Source: Harmothoe impar (Eukaryota > Annelida > Polychaeta > Phyllodocida > Polynoidae). Taken from it: DNA of 64,000 nucleotides. A program made the position numbers and the translations under genes. The stretch lies in the NCBI GenBank assembly GCA_947462335.1, contig OX381710.1:992001-1056000 (forward strand), given 5' to 3'. The notes below the pieces were generated by a model. It was not told the DNA's origin and ran no database searches. It worked only from the letters and a program-made list of their open reading frames with translations. Positions 34,695-45,955 of the stretch are shown piece by piece. Position 1 is the first letter of the stretch. Each line of letters starts with the position of its first letter.

Positions 34695-37600
34695 GATTGG
34701 ACATAGGTGGAATTCACTACCAGTGGGTCTCAGGTTACTCGATTCCTTTGAAGTGTTCAAATCCCTTCTACACACGAGTTTACGCGCAGACTGGAGGATT
34801 ATAACCCGCAGACAAACACCTGGTCTCTGCATGATTGCGCCCACAGTGGTCATCATATCATGCACGTGGACATCCTGATATGAATGGTAGATGTACAGAG
34901 CATGTCTACTATAGACCAATGGAGCCAGACAGGGTCACCTTTTCATAACAAAGTTGTGTTTACATTGGTTTTAGCAGGATCCTCATAACATTGTCATTTT
35001 CCCTGGTGCGCGCCCACTGTGCCCATCTAATGACCCCTTGTCCCCTGCCTTTGTCCTTCCTAGGGGCAACAAGCTGGTCCCGGTCACTTATGTCAGGCTA
35101 CTGGGGTTCTTGAGAAAGGCTGGCCTGAACCCCGAACGGGCGGGGATGCAGTCTCTTCATCCTGTCGGAGCGCTCTACATGTTGTTGTTGTTGTTGTTGT
35201 TATTTCGTTTATTTTTTATCCTGAGGAAGTACATAACCTTACAGATTGTTTTTGTGTATTCCAGTCTAAGTTGAAGTATGGTTTACTACAGTTGTATTCC
35301 CTGTGCAGAATTTGTATTGTATTTAAGACTAATACACTAATCTATTAGTTTAGCTGACACTCATTCAGTATTGAAGTTGCAAGACAGAAATACCATGGCC
35401 GCTGGTGATGGGTGGGCCTACAGGAGTGAAACAATAGTGGACAAGGCCAGTTAGGCTGGCTCACTGGAATATTCTGGACAGCACTATCTACTCACTATTG
35501 TTAACATTATCTAAATTACCATGTATGTTAAACAACATTATAGGTTCTGTATATCACTAAGAAGAGCCTGTATATGGGCGAGAGCCTGTAGAAGAAGTAG
35601 GAGAATAATACCAGTGGGCTAGCCAAACTGCCCTCGCCCACCATTTTTCACTGTTGGCCATATTCCTGCACATGTTTACAGACAAACAAAAAGATTTTGC
35701 CATCAATATGTTTGGGTGAAAGTGTTTAAATTATATACACAATTTCTTCAGTGTATGGGTTGCGGTGAGCAGTGGGACCAGGTGATCATGCTGTCCTGGC
35801 CAGGTGACTTCAGTAGGGGGACCCTGAATCGTGCTCCCTCTGTGTTAGTGGGGACCTTCATGATGAGGGCATGAAGGAGTAGAATAACTTCATCGGGAGC
35901 CTTCCATAATACCAATGGGCACACTGGATTTGTAAAAGGCGACAAAACTTGAGGGGTCTTGTGCCTTACTGCTGTGATCAGTCAAGTAAGCTGTTTGGCA
36001 ACCGCTGCCCATATGCACGGGCCCGGGCCTTCTTGCTGGTGGTCTGGCATGGGATTCCTCCTCAGTGAACCACGTCTGAGATATCAAAGGCTGTGGTTTG
36101 TCTGGCCCTGCCTACTATGGTACTAGCCCAGGTGGGTAGGAACAGGCAAATAAAAGAACACTTGCTATCCTTCGAAAAGAGTAGGGGACGTGCCCCGGTA
36201 GCGGTTTTCTCCCTCACCTCATAGATGCGGTCATTCATTTCATAGATTCGATCATCCATAGATGCAGTCACTGCTGTATTGGGCAAGCAGCATATAAATA
36301 CCTGTCCTACTACTGCAAGGCAGACTACCACTATTTGTGGATGACTCCTTGCCAACTTGAGATGTCCCGTGAGGTACTTGATGTACGTCTGGACGTTAAA
36401 CAAATCAATCAATCAATCAATCAATCAACCTGAATCGGGCTTTGCTTGGAATTAAATAGTCTTTAAAAGAATGATAAAACTATAGCACTATCTTAGATTT
36501 GATGATTACATATTGGCTTCTAGCTATACACATTGTGCAATGATATCATTGTGTATGGATGTTCTTTTTTTACCAAAAATAATAGCATGTGGCCTATTCA
36601 AGGGGGAATATACCGTTTTCTGTGGGCACACTGGTGGCAGTCAGTACACTGGTGGATATCATTAGTACTCAATACTATACCACTGGCAGAGTGCAACTGC
36701 TGGTCACACCAGTGCAACTTGTCTAGACCAGAGGACTGCTGGAAAGGAACAACAAGCAAACTATTTGTTGGTAGCCTGAGCCTTTATACATGGGGTACTG
36801 GTGCTGGGGAATACAGGCTCACAGGACTAGGATATACCTGAATGTGGTGAATTCTGTTTGGGGGATTCTAAATATAACTGGAGTGTTATATAAACTCAAC
36901 AAGCCTGCCAGAGAATTTTACGATTTAGGTTGAGTTGGCTACCCCTTTAAAGGGCTAAAGTGTTGACCAGGGCATTATATGGTCTATGTATTTAACTGTG
37001 CAGCGCTATTCATTATACCAGAGTTACATGTAGTGCATGCAGTGCATGCCCCTGTTACATGCAGTGCATGCCCCTGTTACATGTAGTGCATGCAGTGCAT
37101 GCCCCTGTTACATGCAGTGCATGCCCCGTTACATGCAGTGCATGCCCCGTTACATGCAGTGCATGCCCCGTTACATGCAGTGCATGCCCCGTTACATGCA
37201 GTGCATGCCCTGTTCATGTAGTGCATGCAGTGCATGCCCCCGTTACATGCAGTGCATGCCCTGTTACATGTAGTGCATGCCCCGTTACATGCAGTACATG
37301 CCCCTGTTACATGCAGTGCATGCCCTGTTACATGCTGTGCATGCCCCTGTTACATGCAGTGCATGCCCTGTTACATGCAGTGCATGCCCTGTTACATGCA
37401 GTGCATGCCCCTGTTACATGCAGTGCATGCCCCGTTACATGCAGTGTATGCCCCATTACATGCAGTGTATGCCCCGTCACATGCAGTGTATGCCCCGTTA
37501 CATGCAGTGTATGCCCCGTTACATGCAGTGCATGCCCCCGTTACATGCAGTGTATGCCCCCGTTACATGCAGTGCATGCCCCCGTTACATGCAGTGCATG

Positions 37601-37819
37601 CCCTGTTACATGCAGTGCATGCCCCTGTTACATGCAGTGCATGCCCCCGTTACATGCAGTGTATGCCCCCGTTACATGCAGTGCATGCCCCCGTTACATG
37701 CAGTGTATGCCCCCGTTACATGCAGTGCATGCCCCCGTTACATGCACTGCATGCCCTGTTACATGTAGTGCATGCCCCGTTACATGCAGTACATGCCCCT
37801 GTTACATGCAGTGCATGCC
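34695..37819 (+). repeat. segmental duplication, copy B, ending in the 21-bp satellite
   Basis: Duplicate of 19,356-22,216 including the LINE tail remnant, the possible recombinase fragment (35,064-35,190) and the (AATC)n tail at about 36,405-36,427. The 21-bp satellite (37,025-37,819) is longer here and is interrupted by Element 2. Its last bases CATGCC (37814-37819) are the left target duplication. Confidence 0.9.
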
Positions 37820-38212
37820 AGTAGTATAGTATGTATCGGAACGGGACTATAGTTAACTACTGTTTATTACTCAATCGACCTGCAGCCAATCAGAGGCCTC
37901 CATTTGGTCACGTGACCCCCTCATTTGCATAATTACGTAATAGGCCACGCCCCCTCATTTGCATAATTACGTAATAGGCCACGCCCCCTTGATCACCAGC
38001 CAATCAGGGGCCACCATTTGGTCACGTGACCCCCTCATTTGCATAATAGGCCACGCCCCCTTGATCACGTGACCCCCTCATTTGCATAGTAGACTACGCC
38101 CCTTTGATCACCAGCCAATCAGAGGCTTCCATTTGGTCACGTGACTCCCTCATTTGCATAATAATGGATCACGTGACTCCCTCATTTGCATAATAGGACC
38201 ACACCCCCTTGG
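37820..38212 (+). repeat. Element 2 left TIR
   Basis: The shared tip is followed by repeated units of GGTCACGTGACC, CCTCATTTGCATAA and GGCCACGCCCCC, CCAAT boxes (AGCCAATCAG) and two ATTACGTAAT sites. Six octamer motifs ATTTGCAT lie in the TIR itself and one more near 38,287. Beyond the paired part follow a G-rich tract (about 38,365-38,465) and a hairpin. Confidence 0.88.
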
Positions 38213-38525
38213 TCACGTGACCGGAAGCGCTCTTTATTTGGAAAATAGGCCACACCCCCTTGGTCACGTGACCTGACCCCCTCCCTCATTTGCATAATAT
38301 AGACAATAGACAGACCACGCCCCCCTTTTGGTCACATGACTTGGACTAGCCAATGGGAGGCTTCTATAAGGGGGGAGGGGAGGGGGGCACTTTAAGATGC
38401 ATGGGGAGGGGAGGGGGGGAGGGGGGCACTATTTATGGGGTGGGCGGGCACTTGGGGGGGAGGGGGGCCTTTGGGGTCTGCTCGGGAGAAAAAAAAAAAA
38501 TCATCTGATCTCTAGGGATTCCCTT

Positions 38526-38557
38526 CCTCTCTACCCCCCTTTAGGGGGGTAGGGAGG
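38526..38557. other. Element 2 left hairpin
   Basis: Arms CCTCTCTACCCCCC and GGGGGGTAGGGAGG pair with one G:T around a TTTA loop, immediately inside the G-rich tract and followed by GGCGAGTC, as in Element 1. No counterpart was found at the right end. Confidence 0.75.
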
Positions 38558-38559
38558 AG

Positions 38560-40750
38560 GCGAGTCGGAGGTGACTGTAGAGGAGTTTTTCGGTGACTTG
38601 ATGACTTTCAAACGACCGTGCTGATAGTTGATAAATTTGACTTTTTGACTTGAATATTTCTTGCGACTTTGTGACTTGTAAGCGAAAGCGAAAGCGACTT
38701 TGCGGCCCGTAGCCCCTTAAATAAAGAGGTGACTTTGTAACCTCAGGGGGGAGATCCTTCTACACCACCACAGAAAGGATCTCGGTTGATTGACTGTACT
38801 TTGACTTGTTGTTGTAAACAAAATAAAAATCAATGAATAGAACGACCCTCTTATTGCTAACAAAGGAACGACTTTTGAATTACACAAATGTGACTACCCT
38901 CTTTTTGTAGGGGTTAGCGGTAACTCGACTTGAATTAGAGTATTAGGGAGAGTAAAACGCGACTACACTCCGTCAAAGACTGTCGTCTTACGGACCGGAT
39001 AACAATAACCCTAGTTACCTCGGTTACTGTTGATGACGCGTAATGAGCAACGTCGTCAAAATTAAGCTGACGTCAGCGGTCGGCTAGCCAGACAGTGTTT
39101 TTTTGTCAAAATGACCGGAGCATGTTACGTTGCGGTCGCTCAAGAGACGGCGATGCATCTGGTCACGTGGATACTGAAAGAAGGTCTACCTATAACCACC
39201 ACGCTAGTTTGAACGCGGCGGGTATGAGTCATCATGGGGCCCTTGACGGGTGGGTCCTCCCCATGCAGCCGTATGTCGAATTTAAGAAATGCCCGTGTCA
39301 CACGTCACTAAGGGAGAAAACGTTTTTTGAAAATATTTAGAACCCGAATTTGAGCATTCTGGTACATTTTTAAGGACCCAGACACCGCAAAGCCGGGTAC
39401 CATCCAAGAAAAAAAAAAAAAAAAAAAATTTGGCGAAATGTTTAGGCTTGAAATGGTACTTTTCTGATGCACTCTTCGAACATTTTTTTTTCCTCATGTC
39501 ACTATGGTCCATGTCACATGTCGGACTCAAGAAATGCCCCATGTCCCATGTCACTTAGATGTCCGTGCCCGTGTCGTCGTATCGATTTTTAAGAAAATGA
39601 CCATGTCACCATATCGAATTTAGGGGTCTAGTGACATCAGCATGTCCGGCTATCCTCCACAAATTTAGCTCTAAAATGTTTACTTTTTTTTTTGGGCCGA
39701 TTTTTCATCATTTAAAAAAAAAACAATAGGCTGTTGAAATGTTTGCTGTTGTAAATAGAAACAAAAACAAAACAAAGCGCATGGTAAGATTATGTCACAT
39801 TGTAGTCGCGGGTCCGCTCGTTGCTTATCCAGCCTCTTCGTGGATCCGCGACTGCCAATGTGATCATATACTAATCACCGGCGTTTACGGTATTATATAC
39901 TAAGGTATGAGACAGGTCTTACAGAAAAGGTGTCTAAAAAGCCCTGTGACCTGATTGAAATGACGTCAGCGGCGTCTGCTCGTCAGTGCCCGGCTGTAGC
40001 CCGTAGGACATGTCATTCTGCTTTTCTGGATGTTTTGAAATATTTTGATTTAACTGTTAATACCTGATGACAAGCCTCTGAAGCAGTTTTTGATCGAGTA
40101 CCTCTTCTCTACTTTTCCATCGATTAGCTGCTTCAGCAAAAAAAATCGCGCGCGCGCGGTCTAGTCTAGATGACGGAGTCGCTAAAGCTCTGTTTAGAGA
40201 GTGGAACTTGACCTTGACTATAGACTCAGTACTAACTGAACGCCCCCCGAGGTCACCCCTCACGTGGGTATATGTGCAAGCTCGGGTTCTTCACTTTACG
40301 GCTTGACTAAAACTGAGACGCGTCCATGATAAACTCTAGCCCTTTTTTTTTCTTTTCTAGGATCGAGAGAGAGATTTTAAATGGGGCGGTTATCTAAATA
40401 GCGTGGAACTAAAATCAGGCTGCGGCAGATAGTATCTCTGCGCACCTCAAGACTCAACGTAACTTTCACTCTCCAGCAGAAGTTTAGTTGTCACTAATTA
40501 TGGGCGGCGACCGTCGTGCACCGGCGGATATTGGAGACATATAAATCAATCGCTCTGGTGGAGACAAGTGTCGGAAATATCTCACCATAGATTGGAACCA
40601 AATACTTATCTAATGGAATCGTTATCAGTTTTCAGTTTTCTTGCCGTACAAAATTTATTTCCCACTCTTCACGTGGTGATAGCTGAAGGTCACTCGTCGT
40701 AGGTACGTGTGACCGGGGAACACCCTTTTTGGTTTTGGCGCGGGTTGACA
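38560..40750. other. Element 2 left interior without recognised gene
   Basis: Holds CATGTC-type repeats (39,270-39,310 and 39,496-39,650), a poly-A run near 39,411-39,428 and a CGCGCGCGCG stretch near 40,147. Small ORFs carry no recognisable domain. Confidence 0.4.
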
Positions 40751-40756
40751 TCAGAT

Positions 40757-40973
40757 TTGTACCGTACTGTCGCGATTAAGGGCTCTGAGGGAGTGCTTTT
40801 CAATTCGGTGAAGTTCTTACTCAGGAGCTATATACAAGCCAGGCGCTGGCGCTTATTCAAAGTCGCGATTTTAGTGCTTGAGAAAAAACATTTGGAGGCT
40901 CTTATACTCCGGCGCTTATACAAGACTGGCGCGCTTTCAACACTAGTTGCTTTATCGCGACCGTACGGTATGA
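40757..40973. repeat. GGCGCTTAT-type MITE
   Basis: Ends GTACCGTACTGTCGCGATTA and TATCGCGACCGTACGGTAT are imperfect inverted repeats. The interior has several GGCGCTTAT(A/T)CAA phrases. A relative lies in intron 2 of kelch-like copy 3 (62,236-62,444). Confidence 0.65.
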
Positions 40974-41111
40974 CTTCGGTGTCACAAGGTCCCAAACTCC
41001 AAATAAGGAAGTGAAACGACGTCGCCTGTCTACCTCGTGCGCGTCATAGCGTCGTCGAAAATAGTGTGACTTCAGCTTCTCTCAGGCGGCTAGGAAGTCA
41101 GTTCGACAAAA

Positions 41112-41471
41112 ATGGCTCACCGAGTTAACTTCGTGCCCGTTTCTCGATCTATGATCGATGCGGCCGTGGAGAAGGAATTCGTAGCCTCGCTACAGAGAGA
41201 GGAGGCGGAGAGACAGAACTTCGTGGCCGTTTCTCGATCTATGATCGATGCGGCCGTGGAGAAGGAATTCGTAGCCGCGCTACAGAGAGAGGAGACGTAG
41301 AGACAGCGGACTGCTGCTGAAGCAGAGGGTGTGGCCGATGAGCTGATCACGAACGTCACTGATCAACTCATCCGACAGTGCGTGGAACAAGTCAAGCAGC
41401 AAGTCTGCATGGAGGAAGGTCTACCGCCCGCCGTGCTGGGGGAGCTGCTGCAGGACTACCACGCGTTATGA
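41112..41471 (+). pseudogene. small helical protein gene of Element 2, with an in-frame TAG
   Basis: ATG in a good context (GACAAAAATGGC) starts a 119-codon frame ending in TGA at 41469-41471, interrupted once by TAG at 41298-41300. The protein begins with a duplicated segment of about 33 residues (SRSMIDAAVEKEFVAALQRE in each copy). It is followed by a helix-rich tail with VADELITNVTDQLIRQCVEQ and ends LLQDYHAL. No known family recognised. The duplication and charged heptad-like pattern suggest a coiled coil. A histone-type stem-loop lies 50 bases after the stop, so the mRNA may be processed like a replication-dependent histone mRNA. Confidence 0.6.
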
Positions 41472-41521
41472 CCACGCCCTCCGCTTCAGCAGCAAGGTCC
41501 CTGCGACCCTCTCTACTAAAC

Positions 41522-41537
41522 GGTCCTTTTAAGGACC
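41522..41537 (+). terminator. histone-type 3' stem-loop
   Basis: GGTCCT-TTTA-AGGACC: a perfect 6-bp stem with GG at the base and a four-base U-rich loop, preceded by ACTAAAC and followed by AACCACTG and, 12 bases on, the purine-rich AAAAGTTGAAAA. These are the parts of the metazoan histone mRNA 3' processing site (SLBP stem-loop, ACCA cleavage region, U7 downstream element). Chance is possible for a 16-base palindrome, but the spacing to the upstream stop is right. Confidence 0.55.
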
Positions 41538-41713
41538 AACCACTGATCACAAAAGTTGAAAATCAATCTCAATATAATATACGCATCAGAAAAAACCCCT
41601 AATAGGCTCTACACTGAAACCCTGTTGAGTAGGTAGATCGGGTTGGTTTTTTTTTTGTTTTTTTTAGGAAGGGCAATCAGGTCATCGTGTGGAGGTCATC
41701 AGGTGTCCTGTGA

Positions 41714-41735
41714 GCTGTCTGTCTGTCTGTCTGTC

Positions 41736-41781
<46 letters not shown>

Positions 41782-41801
41782 TGTGGGTGTGTGTGTGTGT
41801 G
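41714..41801 (+). repeat. (CTGT)n(GT)n microsatellite
   Basis: Six CTGT/GTCT units followed by a GT run with a few GG interruptions. Confidence 0.97.
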
Positions 41802-42319
41802 AATTTTATACAAATACAATTATTCATTCCTTTCAGCAAGAAAATTAGCTCAATGTAATCATATGATCTTAACTGCCCTACTTATCAGGGCCTTGACGAC
41901 ATCTGACCGCCCCCCTTTTCAGGATCTAAATGGAAATTCACCGCCACCGCTTTTCAGAGTCGTGCTGCAGTGGTTATCCAATACATGGCGGAGTGCCATT
42001 ACCTAATTCTTTTGTATGTAAAAAAAACAGCACTGATAAGGGTTTTAATTAGACAGATATTGGTTCTACACTATCAAAAAATAACCCCTCAGCGCTTTAA
42101 TGCTAAAGGTAGCATAGTGCTTTAATGCGCTACGCCCTTTGTCGATATGCCGGTGTATGCATGCATGCAGCCCTGGTGAGGAACTCTGAGTGCTGCATTC
42201 ATGGCTTATGACGACAACGGGCGCTGCACATTAAAGCGCTATGCGACTATTAAAGGGTTAGATCCAGTCTTGCTCCAGTCATCCCGAATGCTATACCCAG
42301 AGTTGGTGGTCTGGTCCAG

Positions 42320-43080
42320 ACTGCTGTACACAGATTGTGGACGGGATGGCGGGTTGCTGCCAGACTATCCCCCTGGTACGATATGCGGCTGGCGCGGCCG
42401 AGACTGTCTTATATGATGCTGAGTCTAATTATGTATTAGATACCCTACGAGTAACTGAGAGTATGTCAAAATAATCACGGCAAACTGACTGGCGACTTCA
42501 TAGGACCATAGGGCGGTTATTATTACATAACTCAGTAACCTTCGGTTATGTGTTAGATAGAGTACACTTGGACACGGTTATTCCATATACCCACTGCCCC
42601 ACAGGGTCAAGATGAGGTGATTAAATAATAAGACCCAGATGGGTAAAATAGCCAAAGTCAACAATGACCTGTTTTTTAGCCAATATGGACAAAGAGACAC
42701 GGGGTGCTGTACACAGCTTGTGGACGGGATGGCGGGTCGCTGCCAGACTATCTCCCTGGTCCGATATGCAGCCGGCGTGGCCGAGACTGTCTTATATGAT
42801 GCTGAGTCTAATTATGTATTAGATTCCCTACGAGTAACTGAGAGTGTGTCAAAATAATCACGGCAAACTGACTGGCCTCATAGGTCAGTTATTATTACAT
42901 AACTCAGTAACCTTCGGTTATGTGTCAGATAGAGTACACCTGGACACGGTTATTCCATATACCCACTGCCCCACAGGGTCAAGACGAGGTGATTAAGTAA
43001 TAAGATCCCCAGACGGGGGGTAAAATAGCCAAGGCAACAATGTCCTGTTTTTAGCCAATATGGACAAAGAGACACAGGGG
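42320..43080 (+). repeat. approximately 380-bp tandem duplication
   Basis: Two direct copies (about 42,320-42,699 and 42,702-43,080) share TGGACGGGATGGCGGGT, CGAGACTGTCTTATATGATG and CACTGCCCCACAGGGTCAAG with small differences. No ORF is conserved between the copies. It is followed by a CATGTC-type (inverted) block at 43,090-43,210. Confidence 0.85.
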
Positions 43081-43562
43081 GTTCTGGGAGTTGGCGACAA
43101 GGGGCAAGACGGGCAAGACTACTTCTCAAAATAGACAATGACAATGGCCAAGACCTAGTTCTTAAATTCGACAAGGCCCATTGGCATCTCTTATATTCGA
43201 CAAGTGACACATGTGCCCCGTCTGTGGTCCTAATATAGATTTTCTAAAAAGTAAATTTTCTGCACCGTGTGACAACGACCGATCAGCTACATAGCAGAGA
43301 TTTCCCCAACCTATTTTGGTTATTTTTCTATTCAGTTTTTGATCAGCGCACTATATTATCGTGGTTTTTTTAAAAAAATTAAATTTTTTAATCATAAATA
43401 ATATGTAGACTTGGAAAAAAAAAAAAAGAGAGCTGACACGCAAACTCCGACTCTCCCCCCCTCCTACTCACATGTCGCTGTTTTGTCACTAAACCCAAAG
43501 ACCCACCCAAGCCGTAGGAAGGGGAGACGCTTGTGAACGTTCCCTTAGGCCTCTATTCTTTA

Positions 43563-44440
43563 TTTATTGTGTGGCCCCTAAAGAGGTCAGTTGGTTATAT
43601 GCTGCACAACATGGGCGTAATTAATTACGCCTGGTGTTAAGCAGCATGGATCACTGTGGTTTGACAGACTGACCTCAAAGGGCCCCCGTTGGATGGGGGC
43701 CCTTGTGGCACAACGAGTCAAAACGAGTTGATCCGTTTTTTAGATTACCGACTCGGCGAGAGTTTCTGACTATCTATCTTTTATAAAGCCTTAGATATGG
43801 TGTGGTATTTTTGATCTCGCTATAGTTTAGTTGGTATTTAAAGAAACTGCCTCATTTCTATCAGAAATACACAATATTGAATTGTTTTTTATATTTTAAT
43901 ATATTTAGAAGCGCACTTTGTTGCCTATATAGCTCATTATGCGTTGAAATGTTCGCGAGCATCGTAGGAATGTACAAAACCCCTATTGTGGCGCCATCTG
44001 ACGAAAGAGCGGGGAACTATACGTGACCTGAACCCCTCCCTCAGCGCGTTCGTTATTCGCATCTTTGACAGCGACTAAGAGACGCTCAAACTGTCTCTTA
44101 TTTAGTTTGAACTTATCACAAATTTGTCTTTGATAGGTCGTAGATTGACTTCTGACTTTTTTTTCTTTTTTAGTTAGAATAAAAAACAAGTGACGCCGAC
44201 ACAGACCTGCGCATTAACGCGCTCCACCGTCTTCAGAGGGTTAAGTCTATAGTACAGTAGATTCTACTGTGTACTTACACTAACAGTGCTACATATACAT
44301 ACCTGAGTCATAAGTGGGGGGTTTTTGTTGTTTTTTTAGGGAAAAAAAGTGATCTACTCACCCAAACCGCTATTAGTAGGTAACCTGTATGACCCATACC
44401 GCAAACATCTGCCTCGTGACTGATAGTGTACCGGTGGTGA
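43563..44440 (-). ncRNA. candidate element-encoded transcript, Element 2
   Basis: Minus-strand homologue of the Element 1 transcript. It starts downstream of the TATA box at 44468-44476 and ends at the AATAAA at 43563-43568, with a weaker form of the terminal stem-loop at 43573-43588. Within it lie a GGGCCCCC..GGGGGCCC hairpin (about 43,684-43,711) and an approximately 45-bp palindrome around GGCGTAATTAATTACGCC (43,601-43,649). No conserved ORF. Conservation between two diverged elements suggests a functional RNA or replication signal. Confidence 0.45.
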
Positions 44441-44467
44441 AGTGCTGTTGCAAGAACAATTGAGGCT

Positions 44468-45060
44468 CTTTATATAGCTGAGAGAGCGAATGGCCTAATC
44501 TTGTTTTCACCTTGAGCCCCCACCCTATTCCAGAGAGGGTATCAAAAATCACATGTACACGTATATGGGCTTATAGCTGGTGAATAGATAAGGCGAGGCA
44601 ACTGTGTATACTAAGACTACAGGGGGCGTTTTAACGACAGGTGTGACGCGCCAGCCCGTGGACGGAGCTTTTGTTTTCACCTAGAGAGGGGATCGAGAGT
44701 GTATACAAAGCCTACAGGGGGTGATTAACGACAGGTGTGACGCGCCAGCCGGTGGCCGGATCACCGCATCTTCTAAGCTTTGTTTTCACCTAGAGAGGGG
44801 ATCGAGAGTGTATACAGAAAAAAACCCTACAGGGGGTGTTTAACGCGGCCGGCTGCCTACATGCTATGATCTAAGCCTGTTTTCAGCTAGAGAGGGACCT
44901 AAATCACCTAAACCCTTTCCACCCTTAAATCGATCTGATAATTACCATAAAGAGGAGTAATGCGCGTTACATGTATATGGGCTTATAGCTGGGTAAGAGA
45001 TTAAGATGCTAGTCAACTGTGTATGCAAAAAAAACAAAAAAACTACAGGGGGTGTCTAAA
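44468..45060 (-). promoter_or_regulatory. TATA box and four repeated upstream modules, Element 2
   Basis: CTTTATATA (minus strand TATATAAAG) at 44468-44476 lies in the same context as in Element 1. On its upstream side are about four copies of a module with GTTTTCACCTAGAGAGGG, GTGTATAC, CTACAGGGGGTG and GACAGGTGTGACGCGCCAGC in order (near 44,500-44,660, 44,670-44,760, 44,780-44,850 and 44,990-45,090). The last copies are partial. Confidence 0.6.
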
Positions 45061-45955
45061 GTCGATTGTCATGCGCCAGCGGGCGGACGGAAGTCTGCCA
45101 CTCTAGCTGTGACTACAAGCGCGTGCGTGTGGTAGACAGCTTAAATCAAACACAAGTTAAGCTCCTTATAGCTTCCTACTGACTGCGGATTCGAGTGCTT
45201 GAAAGATGGTCTTTTGTTTTTTTCATCTATTTCCTCGGGGAGTCGAACAGGATTAAAGATGTAACGAACCCGCACCTACACAGGTAGACAGCTGGTCGTC
45301 TTCCTAGTGAGAGTTTTCCTCTTGAGTTAAGAAGCTTATCTCGGAGCCTAGTACATAAGCGAGAGTGAAACATGGGTCCCACACACTTCTTCTACCACCT
45401 TCAGCATGGCGTCATCAGGAATCACTCTACGTTCTACCGAATGTGAGCAATTATAACACTACTACAGAGCCGCGACAACACCACACGAGGAGACGTCCAT
45501 GTTTACTGATGAGTTAACAAGTAGCAACGTAAAGTGAGCGTAAATCTAATCCAAATCTAATCCAAATCATGGGTATTATTATTACTGATAATATCAATTT
45601 GTTTAAATGGCCCTCTCTCCTAGGGATATTTACCCCTGTTTTTAATTACTAACATTTTTATTGTCTACATGTATATATGACTTGAAGTGATAAAATGCAG
45701 TCTGGTCCTTCACATGTATCATTAGTCATAGTTGAGTGCATCGTCGCACCAAAACCTACTCACAGAACATTAAGTTGGGGAATCTGTGTGTGGGTAATCT
45801 TGGTCCCAGGTTGGTAAAAACTGGGACCTGTCTTTTCTTGTTTTAATCTACTTTAATTTAATTTAATTTAATTTGACTTTATTGTATTGTATTTCTCTTG
45901 TATTTGTCTTATTGTATTACTGTATTGTTGTGCTTAAATTAATTGTGCCGCAACC

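Noticed and set aside
40709..41014. 101-codon ORF upstream of the small helical gene
   Set aside because: Most of it lies within the GGCGCTTAT MITE, and no domain is recognisable.
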